This document shows, piece after piece, positions 25,041 to 35,595 of a stretch of 58,677 nt of DNA. The stretch comes from an uncultured Methylococcaceae bacterium (GTDB lineage: Bacteria; Pseudomonadota; Gammaproteobacteria; Methylococcales; Methylococcaceae), in NCBI GenBank assembly GCA_903934875.1, contig CAIZPP010000232.1, positions 1 to 58,677 on the forward strand, written 5' to 3'. Under the pieces are notes generated by a model that saw nothing but the letters and a program-made list of their open reading frames with translations, had not been told where the DNA came from and did no database searches. The number at the start of each line of letters is the position of its first letter. Positions within the stretch are counted from its first letter, which is position 1. A program made the position numbers and the translations under genes.

Positions 25041-27610
25041 GAGCTTTGCTCCCATCTGTTGGCCGCCGCCTGCGTGTTACCGCCTGCCGCCATAGGCGGT
25101 ACGAGTCTGCCATCCCCGCTAACTGGCTGTACATTCCAAATAGTTTGGCAGTACTCGCGGATTGATCGGTCCGAACTGAATTTGCCCATGCGTGCGGTGT
25201 TAAGAATAGACTTTTCGGTCCAAACTTGGCTGTCTCGCCAAAGGGCGCTGACCCGATCTTGGGCATCCACATAGGCTTGGTAGTCGGCCAATACCAAAAA
25301 CGGGTCGTTGTTAAGCAGGTTCTCCACCAAGGGCCGGAACAGCTCGGTGTCGCCGTCCGCCAATGCCCCAAAAGCGATGAAATCCAAAACCAGCCTTAGG
25401 TTGCCGTTCCTGACATAGTAATCGCGTGGCCTGTAGCCTCGCGATTTCAATTCCTCCACCTGCCCGGCATCAAGTCCGAATAAGAAGAAGTTTTCGGCGC
25501 CGACCTCCTCGCGGATTTCAACATTCGCGCCATCGAGAGTCCCTATGGTCAGTGCGCCATTGAGTGAGAACTTCATATTACCGGTACCGGAGGCTTCCTT
25601 GCCAGCGGTGGATATTTGTTCGGACAAATCGGCGGCCGGGTAGATATGCTGGGCGTTATTGACATTGAAATCGGGAAAGAACACTACTTTCAACCGGTCA
25701 CGCACATCCGGGTCTTGGTTCACGATCTCGCCTACGGCATTGATGAGCTTGATGATCAGTTTGGCGATGAAATAACTGGGTGCGGCCTTGCCGCCAAAGA
25801 TAAAGGTACGTGCGGGGACATCAACTTGCGGGTCGCGCTTCAGACGCAGGTACAGCGTGAGTATATGCAGTATATTCAGGTGCTGGCGTTTGTATTCATG
25901 CAGGCGCTTGACCTGTACATCAAACATCGACTCAGGGTTCACCCTAACCCCGGTATGTTGCTGGATCAGGTTGGCAAGCTTCTGTTTGGCAGTCAATTTC
26001 ACGTCACGCCATTGCTCTTGGAACGCATGGTTTGCAGCCAAAGCCTCCAGTTGCCGGAGACGGGACAGGTCGCCAAGCCAGCCTTCGCCGATATGGCGGG
26101 TGATGAGCCGGTCCAAAGGAGGATTGCCCAGTGCCATAAAACGCCTAGGCGTCACCCCATTGGTGATATTGACGAATTTCTCCGGCCATAATTCGGCGAA
26201 ATCCTGCATGACTGTGTGTTTCAACAAATCGGAATGGAGTTTGGCAACGCCGTTGACATGGTGGCTGCCTATCGCCGCCAAGTGGGCCATGCGCACATAA
26301 CGCTCGCCGGTTTCGTCAATCAGAGACAAACGGGCAAGCCGGTCTCCGTCATCAGGATATTTTTCCACGACTTCAGCCAGAAAGCGCCGATTGATTTCAT
26401 AGACGATCTCCAAGTGGCGCGGCAAAATCTGGCCGAAAAGCGACAAAGGCCACTTTTCCAGCGCCTCGGGAAGCAGTGTGTGGTTGGTGTAGGCAAAAGT
26501 GCGGCAAGTGACATTCCAAGCGGTCTCCCAACCCAATCCATATTGATCCAGCAATAAGCGCATCAACTCGGCCACGGCGATTGACGGATGGGTGTCGTTG
26601 AGTTGGACCGCCCATTTTTCATGGAACTGCTCCAGTCTGCGCCCTAGCTTCAAGTGGATATTGAGCATGTCTTGCAGCGAACAGGTGGCGAAGAAATACT
26701 GTTGCTTCAGCCTGAGCGCCTTGCCCTCGGTCAACTCGTCATTAGGATAAAGCACCTTGGTGATGTTCTCGGAAGACATTTTTTCCCCAACCGCCCGGTA
26801 ATAGTCACCGTGGTTGAAGGCGGTAAAGTCAAAGGATTCCACCGCCTCCGCCTTCCATAGCCTGAGCCAGTTGCAAGTGCCCACATGGTAACCCAGAATG
26901 GGCGTGTCGTAGGCAACCCCTTTGACTACCGTATCGGGAACCCAGTGGAAACTCAAATTGCCCTGAGCGTCTGTCGTCTTCTCCGTGTGGCCGCCGAAAC
27001 CGATATCATAGGTTAATTCGGGTCTGGGTATTTCCCAAGGATTGCCGTAGCGCAGCCATTTGTCGGTGATTTCCACTTGCCAGCCATCTTGGATAATCTG
27101 GTCGAAAATGCCAAACTCGTAGCGTATGCCATAACCCACGGCGGGAACTTGCAAAGTGGCCAAAGAATCCATAAAACACGAGGCCAGCCGGCCCAAACCG
27201 CCATTGCCAAGGCCGGGCTCCTCCTCCTGCCTGATCAGATCATCCAGATCGACACCCAACTCGGCCATCGCCTCGCGGGCCTGCTCGGTAATACCCAAAC
27301 TCAGCAGGTTGTTGGCAAGGTGCGGGCCGGGCAGGAATTCTGCCGACAGGTAGCTGACTACGCGCACATCTTGCTGTTGGTAAGCTTCCAAAGTTTGGAT
27401 GCCATGCTGGAGAACGCGGTCACGTACCGTCAGAGCCAACGCCATATAGGAGTCGTTCAACGTGGCAAGCAGTGGTGCGCGGCCCATGCAAAAAAAAAGG
27501 TTGTCTAGATAAGACTGTTTAATATCCTCCTTGCTGAGTCCGGTGCGAATGCCGGTCACAGAAGAGTGTTCGCTGGACAGTTTTGGCGATGGCTTATCAG
27601 TGTATGACAT
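25037..27610 (-). CDS. glgP: Glycogen phosphorylase
   Basis: Releases glucose 1-phosphate from glycogen or maltodextrin. 857 aa. Recognisable regions: SYLSAEFLPGPHLANNLL near the N-terminus, GNGGLGRLASCFMDSL, and the pyridoxal-phosphate lysine in KEASGTGNMKFSLNG. It is the first gene of a two-gene unit with pta. Its upstream gap is shared with the divergent small gene at 27877. Confidence 0.96.
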   Translation of the reverse strand: MSYTDKPSPKLSSEHSSVTGIRTGLSKEDIKQSYLDNLFFCMGRAPLLATLNDSYMALALTVRDRVLQHGIQTLEAYQQQDVRVVSYLSAEFLPGPHLANNLLSLGITEQAREAMAELGVDLDDLIRQEEEPGLGNGGLGRLASCFMDSLATLQVPAVGYGIRYEFGIFDQIIQDGWQVEITDKWLRYGNPWEIPRPELTYDIGFGGHTEKTTDAQGNLSFHWVPDTVVKGVAYDTPILGYHVGTCNWLRLWKAEAVESFDFTAFNHGDYYRAVGEKMSSENITKVLYPNDELTEGKALRLKQQYFFATCSLQDMLNIHLKLGRRLEQFHEKWAVQLNDTHPSIAVAELMRLLLDQYGLGWETAWNVTCRTFAYTNHTLLPEALEKWPLSLFGQILPRHLEIVYEINRRFLAEVVEKYPDDGDRLARLSLIDETGERYVRMAHLAAIGSHHVNGVAKLHSDLLKHTVMQDFAELWPEKFVNITNGVTPRRFMALGNPPLDRLITRHIGEGWLGDLSRLRQLEALAANHAFQEQWRDVKLTAKQKLANLIQQHTGVRVNPESMFDVQVKRLHEYKRQHLNILHILTLYLRLKRDPQVDVPARTFIFGGKAAPSYFIAKLIIKLINAVGEIVNQDPDVRDRLKVVFFPDFNVNNAQHIYPAADLSEQISTAGKEASGTGNMKFSLNGALTIGTLDGANVEIREEVGAENFFLFGLDAGQVEELKSRGYRPRDYYVRNGNLRLVLDFIAFGALADGDTELFRPLVENLLNNDPFLVLADYQAYVDAQDRVSALWRDSQVWTEKSILNTARMGKFSSDRSIREYCQTIWNVQPVSGDGRLVPPMAAGGNTQAAANRWEQSS

Positions 27611-27876
27611 GGCTGAACCTCAAAATGGACGTGGCTAAACACTGGGAAACAAAGCTTATCCCAATGTTCATGAACCGGAATGGCCGACACAGACGGTCTA
27701 CTGGAGAAAATCATAAGGCTCAAACCTGCACAGTCCGATTTTACCCATTAACCCAAACATTGTGTGCCTAGTTGATGAATATTTAAAGAACATAGAGCAT
27801 TTCCCACATTCGGCCTGTTTTTTGGTATATTCAAAAGGCAGGCATGATAATCACAACAACTAAAAGAGGCAATCTG

Positions 27877-28275
27877 ATGGAATCGCAAGTAGGCAAAGGT
27901 TTGGCGGCGGTCGTCCTCGTGATGCTGGTCGGATTCGGCATCGTGGCCATGACCAAGCCAACCCAGCAGGAAAAGCAGTCCGGGGCATTTTTGGCAGCAT
28001 CCAGTATGCTCAGCAGTTTGGCACTGGACAAGTGTACGGCGGCAGTCAAGCAGGAAGTCGGGGCCAATCCTTACACGCCCAGCGAGTCGGATTCTGACCG
28101 GAGGCTGTTTGTCAAATTGGTGTGGAACAATGTCGGTACCGCGAAACGCGCTGAATGCCGCTATGTCATGGACCAGGGCATCACCTTGCTACAAATCGAC
28201 GACCGCAACGTAATCAAGAAAGAGAGTGTGCAAACCTCTTCCGGTGCGGCACCGACCGGTGTGCATCATCAATAA
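27877..28275 (+). CDS. Hypothetical small membrane-anchored protein
   Basis: 132 aa. An N-terminal hydrophobic segment (GLAAVVLVMLVGFGIVAM) is followed by a soluble domain with two cysteines (LDKCTAAV and AKRAECRYVM), which could form a disulfide if it faces the periplasm. ATG 27877 has the SD GAGG; the frame is open 33 bases further upstream. I do not recognise the family. It stands alone between glgP and pckG, transcribed away from glgP. Confidence 0.65.
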   Translation: MESQVGKGLAAVVLVMLVGFGIVAMTKPTQQEKQSGAFLAASSMLSSLALDKCTAAVKQEVGANPYTPSESDSDRRLFVKLVWNNVGTAKRAECRYVMDQGITLLQIDDRNVIKKESVQTSSGAAPTGVHHQ

Positions 28276-28695
28276 CCCATCCAAAGAACATCCCATCAAA
28301 AATCCTGTTCCTTAGGAAGGATAGGTCCACGAAAGGCACGAAAAGCACCAACAAAAACAAGATTCGTTCGTAACTTTCGTGTTTTTCGTGGACGATTCTT
28401 TTGGTAGATTCATTATTGGAAATCACCTAAGTTGGAATTGGTGAACTCAACACGGGGCAAACCGCACCAAGATAACGCGTAAATTACCCGCATAAGCCGA
28501 TACTTTGCGCGAAGTTGAACCCACCGACTGAGAAACGGGCCACTTAACGGCTTGGGCATGGTTTCTGCTAAATCAAAACAGAATAATGTTTTCGGATGCG
28601 ATTAACACTGAATATTTGCTGCGGATGTGGGAATTTCCTGTGCTTAGTCTAAAATACCTTCGCATCCAAAACACAAACCTTCTAGGTAGTCAAAC
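28276..28695. other. 420-bp gene-free gap upstream of pckG, with an inverted repeat
   Basis: GTCCACGAAA (28325-28334) and TTTCGTGGAC (28384-28393) are perfect ends of a ~69-bp inverted repeat that also pairs inside (GGCACGAAAA with TTTCGTG). The remaining ~300 bp show no ORF I would support. The pckG promoter should lie here but could not be pinned down. Confidence 0.6.
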
Positions 28696-30522
28696 ATGAC
28701 GACAAACACCCTCAACCCTCCCACCCTCCATTCTGGCCTGATCGCTTGGGTGGATGAAATTGCGAACCTCTGCCAACCTGATCAAATTGTCTGGTGCGAT
28801 GGTTCGCAGGAAGAATATGACCGGCTATGCGAAGAAATGGTGGTCGCTGGAACCTTCATACGGCTTAACCCGGAAAAGCGCCCCGGCAGTTTCTTGACCC
28901 GCTCCGACCCTTCGGACGTGGCTCGTGTCGAAGACCGCACCTATATCTGTAGCAAGAACAAAGAAGATGCCGGCCCGACCAACAACTGGGCCGATCCCGC
29001 CGCCATGAAAGAGACCCTGAACGATCTGTTCCGGGGCAGTATGCGCGGGCGCACGCTGTATGTGGTTCCCTTCTCTATGGGCCCTATAGGCTCTCCCATC
29101 GCCCACATTGGCATTGAGCTGACTGACTCCCCCTATGTGGTCGTCAACATGCGCATCATGACGCGCATGGGCAGCAAGGTGCTGGAACAACTAGGCAGCG
29201 CAGGGGACTTTGTGCCTTGCCTGCATTCCGTGGGCAAGCCCCTAGAACCGGGTGAGGTCGATGTCGCCTGGCCCTGCAATAAAACCCAAAAGTACATTGT
29301 CCATTTCCCCGAAACCCGCGAAATTTGGTCTTACGGATCGGGTTATGGCGGCAACGCGTTGCTGGGGAAAAAATGTTTCGCACTGCGCATCGCCTCCAAC
29401 ATCGCCAGGGAAGAAGGCTGGCTTGCCGAGCATATGCTCATCCTCGGACTTGAATCGCCGGAAGGCGAAAAAACCTATATCGCCGCCGCATTCCCAAGCG
29501 CCTGCGGCAAAACCAATTTGGCCATGCTGGTTCCGCCGGACGCTTTCGCCGGTTGGAAAATCAGCACAATAGGCGACGATATCGCCTGGATCAAGCCCGG
29601 CAAAGATGGCCGTCTATATGCCATCAACCCGGAGGCGGGTTTTTTTGGCGTGGCCCCCGGCACTTCGGAAAAATCCAACCCCAATGCTATGGCGAGCTTA
29701 CACAGCAACTGCATTTTCACCAACGTCGGGCTGACAGACGATGGCGATATCTGGTGGGAGCGCATGACCCAAGACCCCCCCGAACACTTAATTGACTGGC
29801 AAGGCAAGGAATGGACCCCGCAAATCGCCAAAGAAACCGGTGCCAAAGCCGCCCATGCCAACGCCCGCTTCACCGCACCGGCCTCGCAATGCCCATCCAT
29901 TGATCCGGCTTGGGAAGACCCGCAAGGTGTGCCCATCTCGGCTTTCATCTTTGGTGGCCGGCGCGCCACGACTGTGCCACTGGTGTTCGAGGCTTTCAAT
30001 TGGAACTACGGCGTCTATGCGGCCGCCACGCTAGGCTCCGAAACGACAGCGGCATCCATAGGCAAAGTCGGAGAGGTGCGGCGCGACCCCATGGGCATGT
30101 TGCCCTTCTGCGGCTACCACATGGGCGACTACTTCAACCACTGGTTGCAGATGGGACATGTCATCGAGCATCCGCCGCACATTTTCTGCGTGAACTGGTT
30201 CCGCCTGGATGCCAAGGGCAACTTCATGTGGCCTGGCTTCGGGGAAAACATGCGCGTGTTGAAATGGATCGTGGACCGGGTTAACGGGCGCATTGGGGCA
30301 CGCCAGACCGCCTTAGGCTGGATGCCGCGCTACCAAGACATGGACTGGAACGGGCTGCCCAGCATCTCCCCGGAGGCTTTCCAGGAACTCATGCGGGTGG
30401 ATACCGAAAGTTGGCAGCAGGAACTCGCGCTGCACGAAGAATTGTTCAACAAACTGCTAGAACGCCTGCCTAGGCAATTGGTGTTGAAACGTGAACTGAT
30501 GAAAATGAGGCTGTGGGCTTAA
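28696..30522 (+). CDS. pckG: Phosphoenolpyruvate carboxykinase (GTP)
   Basis: Converts oxaloacetate and GTP to phosphoenolpyruvate, CO2 and GDP, at the gluconeogenic or anaplerotic node. 608 aa, the normal size for the GTP-dependent family. The P-loop [12 protein letters not shown] (around residues 267-278), the metal region [11 protein letters not shown] and [11 protein letters not shown] are all present. It is followed by gltA about 390 bp downstream on the same strand, but repeats lie between, so they are probably transcribed separately. Confidence 0.97.
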   Translation: MTTNTLNPPTLHSGLIAWVDEIANLCQPDQIVWCDGSQEEYDRLCEEMVVAGTFIRLNPEKRPGSFLTRSDPSDVARVEDRTYICSKNKEDAGPTNNWADPAAMKETLNDLFRGSMRGRTLYVVPFSMGPIGSPIAHIGIELTDSPYVVVNMRIMTRMGSKVLEQLGSAGDFVPCLHSVGKPLEPGEVDVAWPCNKTQKYIVHFPETREIWSYGSGYGGNALLGKKCFALRIASNIAREEGWLAEHMLILGLESPEGEKTYIAAAFPSACGKTNLAMLVPPDAFAGWKISTIGDDIAWIKPGKDGRLYAINPEAGFFGVAPGTSEKSNPNAMASLHSNCIFTNVGLTDDGDIWWERMTQDPPEHLIDWQGKEWTPQIAKETGAKAAHANARFTAPASQCPSIDPAWEDPQGVPISAFIFGGRRATTVPLVFEAFNWNYGVYAAATLGSETTAASIGKVGEVRRDPMGMLPFCGYHMGDYFNHWLQMGHVIEHPPHIFCVNWFRLDAKGNFMWPGFGENMRVLKWIVDRVNGRIGARQTALGWMPRYQDMDWNGLPSISPEAFQELMRVDTESWQQELALHEELFNKLLERLPRQLVLKRELMKMRLWA

Positions 30523-30910
30523 CTTTTTGCTGGGTAACTGATGTTACGCATGGAGTGGCAAAGCTCGCTTTGCCTGTCAAGGCAAGCCTTGACACTCCAA
30601 AACGAATCGCCGTAGGTCGGCAATTTTTTGCCGATGACCAGCACAGGGGGCTGTGCGTAACGTCAGATGGATAAAATAGTTAGCCCTACTGATACTTAAC
30701 TTAAGCCGTTCGTAGCGAGCCTCCTGAGCTTGCCGAAGGGCGAAGCATGAACGGCTTGAGTTCCATTACGTTAGATTTTTCTGCCCACCCTGCGTCCCTC
30801 GACAAACCTTGAGATTCAGGGCGGACGGAAAAATCCTTAAGTTAATGGCATCTATCCTGATGCTAGGCAGACACAACACGCTTTAACTAATTCAATCTTA
30901 CAATGAGGAC
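30523..30910. other. Repeat-filled gap between pckG and gltA
   Basis: Contains a family 2 MITE (30536-30666) and a second inverted repeat with ends AAGCCGTTC (30703-30711) and GAACGGCTT (30749-30757). The gltA SD (GAGG, just before 30911) ends the region. No gene was seen. Confidence 0.65.
30536..30666. mobile_element. Family 2 MITE (ends ACTGATGTTACGCA)
   Basis: Begins AACTGATGTTACGCATGGAG and ends GTGCGTAACGTCAG. Its interior matches, in inverted orientation, the right part of the larger copy at 38894-39195 (including CAAGGCAAGCCTTGACACTC and AAAACGAATCGCCGTA). It contains no transposase, so it must be moved in trans if mobile. Confidence 0.8.
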
Positions 30911-32209
<1,299 letters not shown>

Positions 32210-32246
32210 ATATAGCCCGTCTTCAGGAAATTGCGAGTTCTGCCCG

Positions 32247-32270
32247 TTCCCAAGCTCCAAGGCTTGGGAA
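32247..32270. terminator. Hairpin downstream of gltA
   Basis: TTCCCAAGC (32247-32255) and GCTTGGGAA (32262-32270) make a perfect 9-bp stem with a 6-nt loop, 38 bases after the gltA stop. There is no T tract, so it may be a repeat or an mRNA-stabilising end rather than an intrinsic terminator. Confidence 0.4.
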
Positions 32271-32297
32271 TGGCAGCCTTGGCAAAATAATATAACT

Positions 32298-32426
32298 TAC
32301 AGCGTTTTTAATATCGAATAGTTACTTGTTAAGTTATATTATTTTGCAAAGCAATTGGCACACTGAATGGTTTGATTGGGTGTCCTTCTAGCTATCAAGT
32401 AACTCTTTGATGTTGAAAACGCTGTA
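32298..32426. mobile_element. Family 1 MITE-like repeat, complete copy overlapping the end of the OYE gene
   Basis: Starts TACAGCGTTTTTAATATCGA and ends TTGAAAACGCTGTA, both bounded by TA. The last 39 bases (32388-32426) encode the C-terminus (AYSVFNIKELLDS) and stop of the minus-strand old yellow enzyme gene. The left arm has the ATTTTGCAAAGCAATTGGCA core seen in other copies. Confidence 0.85.
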
Positions 32427-33488
32427 TGCCTTGGCCCGCAAATATGCCTTAGGCCAAACGATGGACCCACCTAAGCTAGCGGCGGCTTGCAGCGGCCAAT
32501 ACGGATTACGCAGCAGTTCGCGCCCCATAAACACCGCATCGGCCTGAGCTGTGGCAATGATGTCATCAGCCTGCCGGGCTTCGGTGATCAGACCCACGGC
32601 ACCGGTGGCAATCTCGGCCTGTTGCTTGATGGCGGCGGCGAAGGGCACTTGGTAATTCGGTGCTGCCGGGGGCACCACCTCAGGCAACAAACCACCGCTG
32701 GACACGTCGATAAAATCCACACCCGCCTCGCGGAGCCGGGCGGAAAAAAGGATGGACTGAGCCAAGTCCCAACCACCCTCGGCCCAGTCGGTGGCGGAAA
32801 TTCGGACCAATAGCGGCAGATGCGCTGGCCAGACTTCGCGCACCCGCCGCACCACTTCCAGCGGAAAGCGCACCCGTTGCGCAAAAGACCCGCCGTACTC
32901 ATCCTTGCGCTGATTGCTTAATGGCGACAGGAAGGAATGCAGCAGATAGCCGTGGGCCATGTGGATTTCCACCACAGCGAATTCGGCCAGTAGCGCCCTT
33001 TTTGCGGCAGATGCGAAGTGGTCCGCCACCTGCCCCAACTCGTCCACGCTCAGTTCATGCGGTGCCGGATACTTGGGGCTGAACGGCACAGCACTGGCCC
33101 CCACCACAGGCCAACCACCGGCTGCGGCATCCAGCGGGCCGATGCCAGTGTAAGGGGTATGCGAAGAGGCTTTACGGCCCGCGTGGGCGAGCTGCACTCC
33201 GGGGATAGACCCTTGGGTGCGGATGAAATGGGTGATGGGCAGATAAGAAGCCACTTGTGCGTCTGACCACAAGCCCAAATCCCCCGGACTGATGCGTCCT
33301 TCCGGCGACACCGCCGTAGCCTCCAACAAGATCAAGCCGACCCCGCCGACCGCCCTTGCACCATAATGAACAAGATGCCAGTCGGTGGGATGGCCCAATT
33401 TTGCCGCATATTGGCACATTGGGGAGAGGAATACGCGATTGGGAAATTCCACTTCGCGCAGTTTAAGGGGTTCGAACAAATGCGTCAT
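32388..33488 (-). CDS. NADH:flavin oxidoreductase, old yellow enzyme family (YqjM-like)
   Basis: FMN-dependent TIM-barrel ene-reductase that typically reduces activated C=C bonds of quinones, enals and related electrophiles. 366 aa from ATG 33488 (MTHLFEPLKLREVEF); the frame is open 18 codons upstream. Motifs: NRVFLSPMCQYAA near residue 17 and EIHMAHGYLLHSFLSPLSN near residue 180, which contribute to FMN and substrate binding. The final ~13 residues come from a family 1 repeat, so the native C-terminus was altered. It lies 97 bp after the GST gene on the same strand and may share its control by the divergent HxlR regulator. Confidence 0.92.
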   Translation of the reverse strand: MTHLFEPLKLREVEFPNRVFLSPMCQYAAKLGHPTDWHLVHYGARAVGGVGLILLEATAVSPEGRISPGDLGLWSDAQVASYLPITHFIRTQGSIPGVQLAHAGRKASSHTPYTGIGPLDAAAGGWPVVGASAVPFSPKYPAPHELSVDELGQVADHFASAAKRALLAEFAVVEIHMAHGYLLHSFLSPLSNQRKDEYGGSFAQRVRFPLEVVRRVREVWPAHLPLLVRISATDWAEGGWDLAQSILFSARLREAGVDFIDVSSGGLLPEVVPPAAPNYQVPFAAAIKQQAEIATGAVGLITEARQADDIIATAQADAVFMGRELLRNPYWPLQAAASLGGSIVWPKAYLRAKAYSVFNIKELLDS

Positions 33489-33584
33489 GGTCGATTCTGC
33501 AATTAGCCGGGTTGGGTTCGGAAAGTGACAGAATAGGTGCAATTAATGGGCCATCCATCTGCACAAGACACGTTGTCATTCCAG

Positions 33585-33619
33585 CTATACAGTAACTCTC
33601 TGCTGTTGAAAACGCTGTA
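33585..33619. repeat. Family 1 repeat arm at the GST 3' end
   Basis: TACAGTAACTCTCTGCTGTT followed by GAAAACGCTGTA is one outer arm of family 1. It supplies the last codons and stop of the GST gene. No partner arm was found nearby, so this is a solo or decayed copy. Confidence 0.65.
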
Positions 33620-34319
33620 ACTCGGGGAAAAACTCCTGTTGCATTCTATCGCAGTAATCAACTAAGTTCTGTTTGCTTAGCGCATGGTCTTTGAGCGGGG
33701 ATTCTATGGGGCAGCCCAAGGTATTGACCAAGATGCCGTAGGCCGAGGCATCTAGGCTAGTCGGCTTACAGCCTAGGAAATAGGGTTTGTCGGCGAGAAA
33801 GTCGGCTAGTGCATCGACATCCTCCATGCCCAATGCAAACGCTTCCTGCGTCGTCATGCGCCCCGTGCCCTGGCCAAGAATTTGCCCGTTGATGCGGCGG
33901 CGATAAACCCACGCAGCCAAATCACGCGCTACAGGCGGCAGTCCGGCAAAAATCGCTTGCTTATTGGTTTGCCAATTTGCTTCGGTGTAATGCCAGCGGC
34001 TCATCATGCCTATCCAATACAGGTGTTCCTCCAGCAGCCGTTGGAACGATTTTGCAATGGCTTTCTGCTCTGCTGTGAGATCGGCGTCCAGCGTATCGCC
34101 ATAAGTTGATTTCAAGTAATTCACAATCACCCTGGAATCGGCAATCTTTTTGCCCCCGTCCATGATAAACGGCAACTTCCCCCTAGGTGCCTTAAGCGGC
34201 AGGGACTCGACGATCTGATGAGGGAGCTTGGCCATGCGCAGATAGGTTTCGACCTTGACGCAGAATTGGCTTAAGTTCGGGATGCCCCAGGTGCGGGCGA
34301 ATTGATGAAGTTCGATCAT
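33585..34319 (-). CDS. Glutathione S-transferase family protein
   Basis: 244 aa with an N-terminal thioredoxin-like domain (HQFARTWGIPNLSQFCVKVETYL, shortened here, and the cis-Pro region GKLPFIMDG with GKKIADSRVIVNYL) and an all-helical C-terminal domain (DKPYFLGCKPTSLDASAYGIL). It belongs near the Fax/metaxin-like GSTs. It probably conjugates or reduces electrophiles, given its neighbours. The last residues (QQQRVTV) and the stop fall at a family 1 repeat arm. It is divergent from hxlR, with an operator-like site between. Confidence 0.88.
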   Translation of the reverse strand: MIELHQFARTWGIPNLSQFCVKVETYLRMAKLPHQIVESLPLKAPRGKLPFIMDGGKKIADSRVIVNYLKSTYGDTLDADLTAEQKAIAKSFQRLLEEHLYWIGMMSRWHYTEANWQTNKQAIFAGLPPVARDLAAWVYRRRINGQILGQGTGRMTTQEAFALGMEDVDALADFLADKPYFLGCKPTSLDASAYGILVNTLGCPIESPLKDHALSKQNLVDYCDRMQQEFFPELQRFQQQRVTV

Positions 34320-34353
34320 GTTGTCTCTCCGGGGTTCGTAAGCTTTGTGGTAT

Positions 34354-34412
34354 AGTCACTGCACAATTGCAAGTGACTACGATAGTCCTGTCACTTGCTT
34401 TTTGCAAGTCAC
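34354..34412. promoter_or_regulatory. Operator-like inverted repeats in the GST-HxlR divergent gap
   Basis: GCAAGTGAC (34369-34377) and GTCACTTGC (34390-34398) form a perfect 9-bp inverted repeat with a 12-bp spacer. GCAAGTCAC (34404-34412) and AGTCACT (34354-34360) add further half-sites. HxlR-type regulators bind dyads in such divergent regions, so this is the likely binding site for the adjacent regulator. Confidence 0.7.
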
Positions 34413-34413
34413 A

Positions 34414-34535
34414 TACAGCGTTCTCAACATAAATCGGTTGCTTGATAAGGCTTATGGTTGTTGCTAGATATTTTTTTCAACCAAGGTTATTTGAATATTC
34501 ATTTTTAGTTAACTTTTAAACATGAAAACGCTGTA
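34414..34535. mobile_element. Diverged family 1 element ending at the hxlR start codon
   Basis: Begins TACAGCGTTCTCAACATAAA and ends ATGAAAACGCTGTA. The terminal A at 34535 is the A of the ATG start codon of the HxlR gene. Its 122-bp length equals that of the copy at 58434-58555. Confidence 0.7.
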
Positions 34536-34912
34536 TGAACCAGTCCGCAACCATCGAATTTGAACGCTCCCACTGCCCGGTGGCCAATGTGCTTGATTTA
34601 TTCGGTGACAAATGGACGCTGTTGGTTGTGCGCGATCTCATTCTGGGTAAGACTCGCTATGGCGAATTTGCACAATCCGTGGAAGGCATCCCAACCAATG
34701 TTCTTGCCGACCGGCTCAAGCGCTTGGAAATGGCGGGGGTGGTGGTGAAAAAGGCTTACAGCGGCAAGCCGCTCCGCTATCAATACGAACTGACCGAAAA
34801 GGGTAAGGATTTGGTGCCCATCTTAGAGGCTATGGTGGCATGGGCCGACAAGCATGTGCCGGGAGTGAAGGTTTTTCCCCGCTACAGCGGTTACAATAGC
34901 AGCCTTGAATAA
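34535..34912 (+). CDS. HxlR (DUF24) family transcriptional regulator
   Basis: 125-aa winged-helix regulator. The HxlR signature CPVANVLDLFGDKWTLLVVRD (in part) and RYGEFAQSVEGIPTNVLADR is clear, followed by the wing (LRYQYELTEKG). Cys14 matches the redox-sensing cysteine of YodB/QorR-type members, which respond to quinones and other electrophiles. It is divergent from the GST and old yellow enzyme genes, whose products detoxify such compounds. The start ATG abuts a family 1 repeat and has no visible SD. Confidence 0.93.
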   Translation: MNQSATIEFERSHCPVANVLDLFGDKWTLLVVRDLILGKTRYGEFAQSVEGIPTNVLADRLKRLEMAGVVVKKAYSGKPLRYQYELTEKGKDLVPILEAMVAWADKHVPGVKVFPRYSGYNSSLE

Positions 34913-34933
34913 ACCAACCGAGGAATACTAATC

Positions 34934-35575
34934 ATGGCTTTAAGTTCCAAAGCGCTGCAACAAAAACGCGCGAAGAAAGCAGCGAAGCGCAAGGGGGCAA
35001 AGAAATCTGGCACAGCGTCGAATACCGACCTCATTGCGCTTGGGATGATTGCAGCGTCAAATGCGCCCATCGCTGATGTATTTATGCCAAAAGGGCTTTT
35101 TGATACTGGGATAGGTACGCTCTGGTTTAGCCGCAAGCTAGACGATGGCTCCTACGCGATGAGCGCGTTCCTGGTGGATACCTACTGTCTAGGCGTTAAG
35201 AACGCGCTATGTGCCATGATGTCCCCGGACAAATACAAATTAGAGCTGGAACGGTATTTGGCGCAATCCATTGAAGTATTCGTCACCTGCGACCCCGCCT
35301 ATCTGCGTAAACTGGTGGAATTGGCTATCGCTTATGCCGGTGACTTAGGGTTCGAACCACATCCCGACTACAAAATCGCCAAGTTGATTTTCGGCAATGT
35401 GGACGCTTCAAGTTGCGATGCGGTTTTCAACTTTGGCCGCGACGGCAGGCCGGCTTATTTTCAAGGGCCTAACGAGACACCTGCCGATGTGCGGCGCATC
35501 CTGAAGCAATTGGAAAAGAAGCACCAAGACCCCATTGCTTTGCTGACCCAAGGATTAGACGATTCAGTCTTTTAA
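34934..35575 (+). CDS. Hypothetical protein, lysine-rich N-terminus
   Basis: 213 aa. The first ~28 residues are strongly basic (QQKRAKKAAKRKGAKKSG), like a nucleic-acid-binding tail. The rest is a soluble alpha/beta-looking domain (TLWFSRKLDDGSYAMSAFLVDTYCLGVKNA, shortened; FNFGRDGRPAYFQGPNETP). I do not recognise the family with certainty. It starts 21 bases after hxlR behind GAGG and ends 20 bases before the recombinase gene, so the three may be cotranscribed. Confidence 0.8.
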   Translation: MALSSKALQQKRAKKAAKRKGAKKSGTASNTDLIALGMIAASNAPIADVFMPKGLFDTGIGTLWFSRKLDDGSYAMSAFLVDTYCLGVKNALCAMMSPDKYKLELERYLAQSIEVFVTCDPAYLRKLVELAIAYAGDLGFEPHPDYKIAKLIFGNVDASSCDAVFNFGRDGRPAYFQGPNETPADVRRILKQLEKKHQDPIALLTQGLDDSVF

Positions 35576-35595
35576 AAGAACGCAAAAAAATCCCT

